DNA of 6,052 nucleotides from Alistipes sp. UBA928 (GTDB taxonomy: Bacteria > Bacteroidota > Bacteroidia > Bacteroidales > Rikenellaceae): the NCBI GenBank assembly GCA_002293665.1, contig DBDQ01000102.1, forward strand, positions 1,260 through 7,311. Direction: 5' to 3'. Every line of letters starts with the position of its first letter. Within the stretch, counting starts at the first letter, position 1. The notes under the pieces are model-generated. The model made no database searches, was not told the origin of the DNA, and was given only the letters and a program-made list of their open reading frames with translations. The position numbers and the translations under genes were made by a program. Shown piece after piece: positions 1-4,905 of this stretch.

Positions 1-1
1 G

Positions 2-997
2 GCCGTGATGGAGAAACCCTACATCCTGATCACCGACAAGAAAATCTCGACCCTCAAAGAGATCATGGGCGTACTCGAACCGATCGCCCAGCAGGGTCGC
101 GCGCTCGTTATCATCGCCGAGGATGTCGACGGTGAGGCCCTCGCCACGATGGTCGTCAACCGTCTGCGCGGCACTCTGAAGATTGCCGCCGTAAAGGCTC
201 CGGGCTTTGGTGACCGTCGCAAAGAGATGCTTCAGGACATTGCTATCCTCACCGGAGGTACCGTCATAAGCGAAGATACCGGTTTCAAGCTCGAACAGGC
301 CACCGTGGAGGCGCTCGGCCAGGCCGACAAGATCACCATCAACAAGGAGAACACAACCATCGTGAACGGCGGCGGCAAGAAAGAGGCTATCGACGCCCGC
401 ATCGCCCAGATCCGCAAACAGATGGAGACCACCACCAGCGATTACGACCGCGAAAAGCTTCAGGAACGTCTGGCCAAGCTCGCCGGCGGTGTCGCAGTGC
501 TGTACGTGGGTGCCGTCACCGAGGTGGAGATGAAAGAGAAGAAAGATCGCGTGGAGGATGCTTTGGCTGCCACCCGTGCCGCCATCGAAGAGGGTATCAT
601 CCCCGGCGGCGGTGTGGCTTACATCCGTGCGGCCGAAGCGCTCGAAAAACTCAAAGGCGAGAACGACGACGAAACTACCGGTATCGCCATCGTCAAGCGT
701 GCCATCGAGGAGCCTCTGCGCCAGATCGTTGCCAATGCCGGCGGCGAAGGTTCGGTGGTCGTCAATAAGGTGCGCGAAGGCAAAGGCTCGTTTGGCTACA
801 ACGCCCGCAGCGAGAAGTACGAAGACCTGTTTGCGGCCGGTATCATCGACCCGACCAAGGTTGCGCGCGTGGCTCTGGAGAACGCCGCTTCGATCGCTTC
901 GATGTTCCTGACGACCGAGTGCGTGCTCGTCGACAAGAAAGAGGACAATCCCGCTCCCATGATGCCTCCCGGTGGCGGAATGGGTGGAATGATGTAA
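2..997 (+). CDS. groEL: Chaperonin GroEL (60 kDa), C-terminal part; 5' end lies outside the window
   Basis: GroEL forms the double-ring ATP-driven folding chamber in the cytoplasm, working with GroES. The visible 331 residues run from the apical domain (ILITDKKIS, then AEDVDGEALAT and VKAPGFGDRRKEML) through the intermediate domain to the second equatorial segment. The ATPase aspartate of the RVEDAL motif (Asp398 in E. coli numbering) is codon 557-559. The equatorial GGGVAYIRA and DPTKVARVALENAAS segments and the C-terminal tail PPGGGMGGMM, typical of group I chaperonins, are intact. The gene is complete at its 3' end (TAA 995-997). About 215 N-terminal residues are missing because the window begins inside the gene; nothing suggests a frameshift. 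groES would be expected upstream but is not visible. Identification is by close family similarity and is very secure. Confidence 0.99.
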   Translation, partial: AVMEKPYILITDKKISTLKEIMGVLEPIAQQGRALVIIAEDVDGEALATMVVNRLRGTLKIAAVKAPGFGDRRKEMLQDIAILTGGTVISEDTGFKLEQATVEALGQADKITINKENTTIVNGGGKKEAIDARIAQIRKQMETTTSDYDREKLQERLAKLAGGVAVLYVGAVTEVEMKEKKDRVEDALAATRAAIEEGIIPGGGVAYIRAAEALEKLKGENDDETTGIAIVKRAIEEPLRQIVANAGGEGSVVVNKVREGKGSFGYNARSEKYEDLFAAGIIDPTKVARVALENAASIASMFLTTECVLVDKKEDNPAPMMPPGGGMGGMM

Positions 998-1008
998 TTT
1001 TGCAGCCA

Positions 1009-1031
1009 TAGCGGCAATTCTGCTGCCGCTA
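1009..1031 (+). other. Small hairpin after groEL
   Basis: An 8-bp perfect inverted repeat, TAGCGGCA (1009-1016) and TGCCGCTA (1024-1031), flanks a 7-base loop just before the large terminator stem. It could be part of a two-hairpin 3' end of the groEL transcript that protects it from exonucleases. There is no T tract directly after it, so it is not a terminator by itself. Confidence 0.5.
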
Positions 1032-1032
1032 A

Positions 1033-1086
1033 CCCCAAAAATGAGGCAGGCGCGTACGTCGGTACGTGCCTGCCTCATTTTTGGGG
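1033..1086 (+). terminator. Very long terminator hairpin after groEL
   Basis: Positions 1033-1057 pair with 1062-1086: 25 base pairs with only one G-T wobble (1052/1067) and a GTCG tetraloop (1058-1061). The arms begin CCCCAAAAATGAGG and end CCTCATTTTTGGGG, so the T5 tract lies inside the stem and is mirrored by A5, which would allow termination in either direction. It lies 36 bases after the groEL stop and separates groEL from the rnhA promoter. The stem is longer than a typical intrinsic terminator. Confidence 0.85.
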
Positions 1087-1138
1087 CCGAGCGTTGCATA
1101 ATCACCACTCTGACCACAAAATATTCGGATCGAATCGT

Positions 1139-1146
1139 TACTTTTG
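1139..1146 (+). promoter_or_regulatory. Bacteroidetes -7 element (TAnnTTTG) for rnhA
   Basis: TACTTTTG matches the primary sigma-factor -7 consensus of Bacteroidetes (TAnnTTTG) at all fixed positions. Only four bases (CAGC) separate it from the ATG at 1151, so transcription would begin at or within a few bases of the start codon, giving a leaderless or nearly leaderless mRNA. No good TTTG -33 box is seen at the expected 19-21 base spacing, so promoter strength is uncertain. It lies just downstream of the groEL terminator, where a promoter for the next operon is expected. Confidence 0.65.
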
Positions 1147-1150
1147 CAGC

Positions 1151-1639
1151 ATGGCACAGGTAACGATCTACACCGACGGTGCGGCGAAGGGGAATCCCGG
1201 GCGGGGGGGGTATGGCGCGGTGATGCTTGCTCCTGCAGGGGCGGGGCTTCCGCCTCATCGGAAGGAGTTGAGCGCCGGATACCGCCTCACTACCAACAAT
1301 CGTATGGAGTTGTTGGCCGTGATAGTCGGTTTGGAGACTTTGAAAGGTGACGGTCATGAGGTGACGGTATATTCCGACTCGCGCTATGTTGTGGATGCCG
1401 TTGAGAAGAAGTGGGTTTTCGGCTGGGAACGCAAGAATTTCAGTGGCAAAAAGAATCCCGACCTTTGGGTGCGTTTTCTGCGCGTCTACCGTCGCCATCG
1501 CGTAAAGTTTATATGGGTTAAGGGACATGCTTCGATTCCCGAGAATGAACGCTGCGACCAGCTTGCAGTCGCCGCCGCCGAGAGTGGCCGCCTACTCGAA
1601 GACACGGGCTATAATCCCGAAGACCAAACCATATTGTAA
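1151..1639 (+). CDS. rnhA: Ribonuclease HI
   Basis: This 162-residue protein should cut the RNA strand of RNA-DNA hybrids (R-loops, Okazaki primers) in the cytoplasm, using two metal ions. All catalytic residues of the bacterial RNase HI family are present: Asp9 in YTDGAAKGNPG, Glu53 in TTNNRMELLAVI, Asp76 in VYSDSRYV, His126 in VKGHAS and Asp136 in NERCDQLAV. Length is normal (E. coli 155). The open frame extends upstream to a TTG at 1094, but the ATG at 1151 is chosen because it begins right at the conserved first beta strand and because the promoter element lies at 1139-1146, which would leave any earlier start untranscribed. Codons 18-20 contain a run of eight G (1203-1210). The stop codon overlaps the start of the next gene (TAATG), indicating co-transcription and translational coupling. 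Confidence 0.96.
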   Translation: MAQVTIYTDGAAKGNPGRGGYGAVMLAPAGAGLPPHRKELSAGYRLTTNNRMELLAVIVGLETLKGDGHEVTVYSDSRYVVDAVEKKWVFGWERKNFSGKKNPDLWVRFLRVYRRHRVKFIWVKGHASIPENERCDQLAVAAAESGRLLEDTGYNPEDQTIL

Positions 1640-2226
1640 TGAATATTGAAATTCGTAAACTAACCGCAGACTTGCTCAAGGATTGGCTCTGTTTCTTCGA
1701 CAACACCACCTGTTCCGGTGATAACGAATGGGCGGGGTGTTACTGCATGGCTCCGCATTGGAGCCCGGCGCTGGAAAACGAAAAGGCGTGGGAATATTCG
1801 CCTGCGGGTGCCGTGCATCATCGGGGCTGTGCCGTGGAGCATATAAAAAAGGGAATTTTGCAGGGCTATTTGGCTTACCTCGACGAGAGAGTTGTTGGGT
1901 GGTGCAATGCCAACGGCAAACAAGCCTACGACAGTATATTTTTCAGATTGCCGTGGGAGGAGTCCGAAAAGAACAAAAAGATAAAGGCGATAGCATGTTT
2001 TTTCGTTGCCCCCGATCTGCGCGAGAAAGGGGTCGCTGCACGCCTTCTTGAAAGGGTGTGTTCGGATGCGGCGCTCGATGGCTATGAGTACGTCGAGGCT
2101 TATCCTTTTATCCACGACGAGAACAAAGCATTCACCGGCCCCGTGGCGATGTACGAAAAAAGCGGCTTTACGGCCTGTGGTGCCGATGATATTTGTGTTG
2201 TTTTCCGGAAATACCTAAGTAGTTGA
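1639..2226 (+). CDS. GNAT-family N-acetyltransferase, substrate unknown
   Basis: This 195-residue protein belongs to the GCN5-related acyl-CoA transferase superfamily. The acetyl-CoA-binding motif A is seen around residues 118-139, with FFVAPDLREKGVAARLLE as the (R/Q)xxGx(G/A) pyrophosphate loop. Motif B, VAMYEKSGF, is near residues 169-177 and carries the usual general-acid tyrosine. The N-terminal half has an unusual conserved-looking patch, EWAGCYCMAPHW (residues 30-41), with a Cys-x-Cys and a histidine; several unassigned GNAT proteins carry a similar patch, but I cannot name a substrate. The start ATG overlaps the rnhA stop by one base, so it is the second gene of that operon, ending at a strong terminator. 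It is more AT-rich than its neighbours (26 of 60 G+C at 1921-1980 against 42 of 60 at 2701-2760), which hints at later acquisition. Confidence 0.88.
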   Translation: MNIEIRKLTADLLKDWLCFFDNTTCSGDNEWAGCYCMAPHWSPALENEKAWEYSPAGAVHHRGCAVEHIKKGILQGYLAYLDERVVGWCNANGKQAYDSIFFRLPWEESEKNKKIKAIACFFVAPDLREKGVAARLLERVCSDAALDGYEYVEAYPFIHDENKAFTGPVAMYEKSGFTACGADDICVVFRKYLSS

Positions 2227-2253
2227 CGGCAATATTGAGTTTGATGCTACTGG

Positions 2254-2296
2254 AACAGCCCGGCCGCCTCTTTCGGGGCGGCCGGGCTGTTTTTTA
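2254..2296 (+). terminator. Intrinsic terminator of the rnhA-GNAT operon
   Basis: A 15-bp perfect GC-rich stem pairs 2254-2268 (AACAGCCCGGCCGCC) with 2277-2291 around an 8-base loop, and T2290-T2295 form a six-T tract. It is a textbook rho-independent terminator for the plus strand, 27 bases after the GNAT stop. The convergent rny gene stops at 2307, so the same stem may also end its transcript, but on the minus strand there is only a two-T run after it, so termination there should be weaker. Confidence 0.92.
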
Positions 2297-2306
2297 GAAC
2301 CGTTTG

Positions 2307-3869
2307 CTATTTGGCGTAGCTTACGGCGCGGGTCTCTCTTATGACGGTGATCTTTACCTGGCCGGGATAGGTCATCTCTTCCTGGATCTTTTTGGCGATG
2401 TCGTGCGAGAGCTGGTCGCTCTGTGCGTCGTCGAGTTTGTCGGCGCCCACTATCACGCGCAGTTCGCGGCCGGCCTGGATGGCGTAGGTTTTCATCACGC
2501 CGGGGTAGGCCATCGCAATGTCCTCCATCTCCTTCAGGCGTTTGATGTAGCTTTCGACCACCTCGCGGCGTGCACCGGGCCGTGCTCCCGAAATGGCGTC
2601 GCACACCTGCACTATGGGGGCTATGAGCGATGTCATCTCCATCTCGTCGTGGTGCGCACCGATGGCGTTGACTATATCGGGCCGCTCCTTGTACTTCTCG
2701 GCCAACAGCATCCCGATGGCTGCGTGGGGCAGTTCGGGCTGGTCGTCGGGCACCTTGCCGATGTCGTGCAGAAGCCCCGCGCGGCGGGCGGTCTTGGCGT
2801 TGAGGCCCAGCTCGGCGGCCATGATGCCGCACAGGTTGGCAGTCTCGCGTGCGTGTTGCAGCAGGTTCTGGCCATACGACGAGCGGTACTTCATCTTGCC
2901 GATGAGGCGGATCAGTTCAGGGTGGAGGTTGTGGATGCCCAAGTCGATGGCGGTGCGTTTGCCCACCTCGACGACCTCCTCCTCGATCTGTTTTTCGATC
3001 TTGGTCACCACCTCCTCGATGCGTGCGGGGTGGATGCGTCCGTCGGTCACGAGTTGATGCAAGGCGAGGCGTGCGATCTCACGGCGAACGGGATCGAATC
3101 CCGACAGGATGATCGCTTCGGGGGTGTCGTCGACTATGATCTCGACTCCCGTGGCGGCCTCGAGTGCGCGGATGTTGCGACCTTCGCGGCCGATGATGCG
3201 TCCTTTGATCTCGTCGCTCTCGATATTGAACACGGTGACCGAGTTTTCGATGGCAGTTTCGGTGGCGACCCTCTGGATCGACTGCACGACGATCTTCTTG
3301 GCCTCCTTGCTGGCCGTCATCTTGGCCTCTTCGAGGGTTTCGTTCATGTAGGCCGCAGCCTGGGCCTGGGCCTCCGATTTCAGGTTTTCCATCAGGATGC
3401 TTTTGGCCTCCTGGGCGGTCATTCCTCCGATCGTTTCGAGGCGGGTGTTCTGTTCGGCTATGACGCCGGCGAGTTCCTCTTTTTTGCGGTCGAGCGACGC
3501 CATCTGGGCATTGTACTGCTCTTTGAGTTTGTCGGCGTCGCGCATTCGTGCGTCGAGGTCGCGGTTTTTGTTCTCGAGATCGCGTTTTTGGTTTTCGAGC
3601 CCGGCCTCGATCTGTTTTGCGCGCTGTTCACTTTGGGCGACCTTTTGGTTGCGTTCGTTGACGGCGCGGTCGTGTTCGCTTTTGAGTTGAATGAACTTCT
3701 CTTTGGCCTGAAGAATCTTCTCTTTTTTGATCATTTCGGCCTCGGTTTCGGCCTCCTTGAGGATCGCCGAGCGGCGTTTTTTCGAGAGGTTGCCCGTCAG
3801 CATCAGGGTTACGCCCGTTGCTGCGGCTGCGGCTGCTATTGCAATGCCTATTGCTAATCCGGTGGTCAT
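2307..3869 (-). CDS. rny: Ribonuclease Y (membrane-anchored endoribonuclease)
   Basis: RNase Y starts mRNA decay by endonucleolytic cleavage and is anchored to the inner face of the membrane. The 520-residue protein has the full family layout. Residues 4-25 form a hydrophobic, Ala-rich N-terminal membrane anchor followed by basic residues (SKKRR). Residues about 35-200 are a highly charged coiled coil. Residues about 211-275 are a KH RNA-binding domain with the GxxG loop in GRIIGREGRN. Residues about 335-430 are the HD domain: His339, the LLHDIGK motif with His368-Asp369, His406-His407 and Asp424. Length agrees with the family (about 520). The ATG at 3869 puts the anchor directly at the N terminus. 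No Shine-Dalgarno site is seen. It lies downstream of zapA and a structured non-coding region and converges with the GNAT gene. An antisense open frame covers nearly its full length but is a codon-composition shadow. Confidence 0.98.
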   Translation of the reverse strand: MTTGLAIGIAIAAAAAATGVTLMLTGNLSKKRRSAILKEAETEAEMIKKEKILQAKEKFIQLKSEHDRAVNERNQKVAQSEQRAKQIEAGLENQKRDLENKNRDLDARMRDADKLKEQYNAQMASLDRKKEELAGVIAEQNTRLETIGGMTAQEAKSILMENLKSEAQAQAAAYMNETLEEAKMTASKEAKKIVVQSIQRVATETAIENSVTVFNIESDEIKGRIIGREGRNIRALEAATGVEIIVDDTPEAIILSGFDPVRREIARLALHQLVTDGRIHPARIEEVVTKIEKQIEEEVVEVGKRTAIDLGIHNLHPELIRLIGKMKYRSSYGQNLLQHARETANLCGIMAAELGLNAKTARRAGLLHDIGKVPDDQPELPHAAIGMLLAEKYKERPDIVNAIGAHHDEMEMTSLIAPIVQVCDAISGARPGARREVVESYIKRLKEMEDIAMAYPGVMKTYAIQAGRELRVIVGADKLDDAQSDQLSHDIAKKIQEEMTYPGQVKITVIRETRAVSYAK

Positions 3870-3953
3870 TGTATGTGTGATATATATAGTTTATGTTGTG
3901 GGGCACGTCCGACCCGCCCCTCCGGTCTTTTGCGAAGTCTTGTGACTCCATAT
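3870..3953 (-). promoter_or_regulatory. rny leader region
   Basis: These 84 bases lie between the T7 tract of the upstream RNA and the rny ATG. A GGGGC/GCCCC hairpin (3900-3904 with 3916-3920) can form, in competition with GACC/GGTC pairing that uses its loop. The last 30 bases before the ATG are AT-rich (TATATATA). I see no TAnnTTTG element here and no ribosome-binding site, so where the rny transcript starts is not decided by the sequence. Read-through from the zapA side, or a start inside the upstream RNA, are both possible. Confidence 0.35.
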
Positions 3954-4151
3954 AAAAAAACCGCCGATTCCTTTTCTTGTTTGACGAATCTCCGAAACGT
4001 CATGTACGGGGTCTGGGCTTCACCGCAAACGTCCAACGGCGCAAAAGTACACTGCGCACCCCCTTGCGGGAGTTAAGGCCTGTTTTTGGCGGGCACACTT
4101 CAACCCTGATTGATAAAGTGTTGAGTTTCGCAAAGCTTAAGGAATCAGCGG
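3954..4151 (-). ncRNA. ssrS: Structured non-coding RNA between zapA and rny, candidate 6S RNA
   Basis: On the minus strand CCGCTGATTCCTT (4151-4139) pairs with AAGGAATCGGCGG (3973-3961): 13 bp in a row with one T-G wobble, closing a domain of about 190 nt and followed at once by T7 (3960-3954). The rod continues inward: 4134-4131 with 3983-3980, 4130-4127 with 3988-3985 (one bulged T), an A-A mismatch, then 4125-4123 with 3992-3990, about 24 bp in all. Local hairpins inside include ACACTT/AAGTGT (4121-4116, 4100-4095) and ACTCCC/GGGGGT around 4073-4058. No credible open frame fills the stretch. A terminal stem closing a long interrupted rod of about 200 nt is the shape of 6S RNA, which binds the housekeeping RNA polymerase, and 6S RNA lies beside zapA in other bacteria as well. 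The structure is seen; the 6S name is inferred. Another Bacteroidales RNA family is the alternative. No clear promoter precedes it, so processing from the zapA transcript is possible. Confidence 0.55.
4042..4049 (-). promoter_or_regulatory. Possible internal -7 element (TAnnTTTG)
   Basis: Read on the minus strand, TACTTTTG at 4049-4042 matches the Bacteroidetes -7 consensus exactly. A transcript from here would start near 4036, giving either an rny mRNA with a leader of about 165 bases or a short RNA of about 80 nt that ends at the T7 tract. No TTTG box is found 19-21 bases upstream, and the site falls inside the candidate structured RNA, so it may be a chance match. Confidence 0.3.
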
Positions 4152-4245
4152 GAGTCGGGGTTCCGCGCAGCCGTCCCCCCCGTGATAATCGGGCGACTGG
4201 TGAAACCACAGAATCATTCCTGGTTATGTATTTAAGAACCTGTCG
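4152..4245 (-). other. Non-coding linker with hairpins between zapA and the candidate RNA
   Basis: This stretch after the zapA stop has no gene. On the minus strand it can form AACCA/TGGTT (4225-4221 with 4208-4204, extended inside by GGAA/TTCT), then CC-GTC/GACGG plus CCCG/CGGG (4200-4195 with 4175-4171 and 4193-4190 with 4182-4179) around a run of seven G. A competing fold pairs the G run with ACCCCGACTCCCG downstream. It may be the zapA 3' end, a processing spacer, or a 5' part of the structured RNA that I could not delimit. Confidence 0.35.
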
Positions 4246-4539
4246 TTACTTTTTTTCGATGGAGTGCAGATAGTCGTTCATCTGCTTCTCCACTTGTGTG
4301 AGCTTGTCGAGTTCCGGTTCCGGCGAGCGGTTAGACCGGAGCGAGACATTCTCCATCGCGAGATGGAGTGCGGCGAGCGCCAGCCTGTCTTTGGGCAACA
4401 GCGCCGGGTGTGCGTTCTCACCGAAGAGGCGGTTGACCTCTCTTTCGGCGTGGCGGTACACCTCTTCGTCCGCGCGTTCTATGTCGGGGAACGGGTAGCT
4501 TGTTCCCGCGATCTTGAGTGTTATCGACAACTTGGCCAA
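4246..4539 (-). CDS. zapA: Cell division protein ZapA
   Basis: ZapA binds FtsZ and crosslinks protofilaments in the cytokinetic ring. The 97-residue product has the family layout: an N-terminal beta segment (SITLKIAGTSYPF, residues 5-17), the conserved EEVYRHAEREVNRLF helix (25-39), the long LALAALHLAMENVSL helix (53-67) and a charged C-terminal coiled-coil tail. Length is normal. The start is unusual: an in-frame TAA stands immediately before the TTG at 4539, and no ATG occurs until Met62, so TTG is the best choice (MAKLSITLK). It follows the coiled-coil gene by 20 bases on the same strand and is probably co-transcribed with it from the promoter at 4870-4900. The 20-base gap consists almost wholly of a 7-bp tandem repeat, and the TTG overlaps that repeat. 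Confidence 0.9.
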   Translation of the reverse strand: MAKLSITLKIAGTSYPFPDIERADEEVYRHAEREVNRLFGENAHPALLPKDRLALAALHLAMENVSLRSNRSPEPELDKLTQVEKQMNDYLHSIEKK

Positions 4540-4558
4540 TTACGAATCTCGAATTACG
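4538..4558. repeat. Three tandem 7-bp repeats upstream of zapA
   Basis: On the plus strand the units are AATTACG (4538-4544), AATCTCG (4545-4551) and AATTACG (4552-4558), with no spacer. On the coding strand this reads CGTAATT, CGAGATT, CGTAATT. The repeat fills the gap between the stop of the coiled-coil gene and zapA, supplies the in-frame TAA just before zapA, and contributes the TT of its TTG start codon. Confidence 0.7.
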
Positions 4559-4559
4559 T

Positions 4560-4862
4560 TTATGCCTCTTTATTCAGCAGGGCGAAACACCGGTCGACCT
4601 CCCGCAACAGACGGTTCACCCTTGCTCGCGCTGTTTTGTTGCCATGCGGAGCGTTGCTTTCGCCACCCAGTCCTGCCGCCAGTTCCTTCACCGCCACCCG
4701 TCTTTCGAGTTCGGTGTTTTTGGCCTCCAAAGACCGGTTTTGCTCCCGCAGCCTCTCCCTTGCAGCCTGGAGTTTTTCCACCTCTCCCCTTAACCGCCGG
4801 TTTTCTGCGATCAGCTTTTCCGCGCTCCTGGCGATGCTATCTATGACAGACCTGGCCGACAT
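4560..4862 (-). CDS. Small leucine-zipper coiled-coil protein, ZapB-like
   Basis: This 100-residue protein is almost wholly helical coiled coil. Leucines stand exactly every seven residues at 17, 24, 31, 38, 45 and 52, with Ile10 one heptad earlier, so a parallel dimeric zipper is likely. After a Gly-rich break (GLGGES, 64-69) comes a conserved-looking C-terminal helix, VNRLLREVDRCFALLNKEA. Small proteins with this layout stand directly before zapA in other Bacteroidetes, and the position suggests a partner of the FtsZ ring, in the manner of E. coli ZapB; sequence alone does not prove this. The ATG at 4862 fits the promoter at 4870-4900, whose predicted start point falls on or next to it, so the mRNA would be nearly leaderless. 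The next gene, zapA, begins 20 bases after its stop. Confidence 0.8.
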   Translation of the reverse strand: MSARSVIDSIARSAEKLIAENRRLRGEVEKLQAARERLREQNRSLEAKNTELERRVAVKELAAGLGGESNAPHGNKTARARVNRLLREVDRCFALLNKEA

Positions 4863-4869
4863 GACATTA

Positions 4870-4900
4870 CAAAGATAGCAAAAAAATTACCAATTACAAA
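4870..4900 (-). promoter_or_regulatory. Promoter of the coiled-coil gene-zapA operon
   Basis: On the minus strand a TTTG -33 box (4900-4897) is followed after exactly 19 bases by TATCTTTG (4877-4870), a full match to the TAnnTTTG -7 consensus of Bacteroidetes. The start point predicted from this spacing is close to 4863, next to the ATG at 4862. The -33 box overlaps the last codons and repeat of rimO, so the downstream genes can be expressed independently of rimO. A T7 stretch lies in the spacer. Confidence 0.8.
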
Positions 4901-4905
4901 TTGCG
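4885..4905. repeat. Three tandem 7-bp repeats at the rimO 3' end
   Basis: On the plus strand the units are AATTACC (4885-4891), AATTACA (4892-4898) and AATTGCG (4899-4905). They resemble the AATTACG units before zapA. The array includes the rimO stop codon (TAA, 4896-4894), its last codons (Arg, Asn, Leu) and the -33 box of the next promoter. Confidence 0.65.

Noticed and set aside
1094..1150. N-terminal extension of RNase HI from a TTG at 1094
   Set aside because: The added 19 residues do not match the family, and the promoter element at 1139-1146 lies inside them.
1639..2226. Calling the GNAT gene an antibiotic-resistance enzyme
   Set aside because: Nothing in the sequence points to an aminoglycoside, streptothricin or other drug-specific subfamily; only the superfamily is supported.
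2304..3857. A 517-codon plus-strand open frame opposite rny
   Set aside because: It mirrors rny codon for codon; the product is a low-complexity mix rich in Leu, Val, Asp and Phe with no recognisable domain, as expected for the antisense of a GC-rich coiled-coil gene.
3954..4245. RNase P RNA, tmRNA or SRP RNA in the non-coding stretch
   Set aside because: I found none of their hallmark sequences: no tmRNA CCA end or tag frame, no RNase P GAGGAAAGTCC core, no SRP GGAAGGAAGCAGCC-like loop.
3977..4273. Plus- and minus-strand open frames of 67-98 codons in the zapA-rny gap
   Set aside because: Their products have no domain or conserved-looking pattern, no promoter or spacing fits, and they lie across the structured RNA region.
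4264..4878. A 204-codon plus-strand open frame opposite zapA and the coiled-coil gene
   Set aside because: It is antisense to two well-supported genes, and its translation lacks any family signature.
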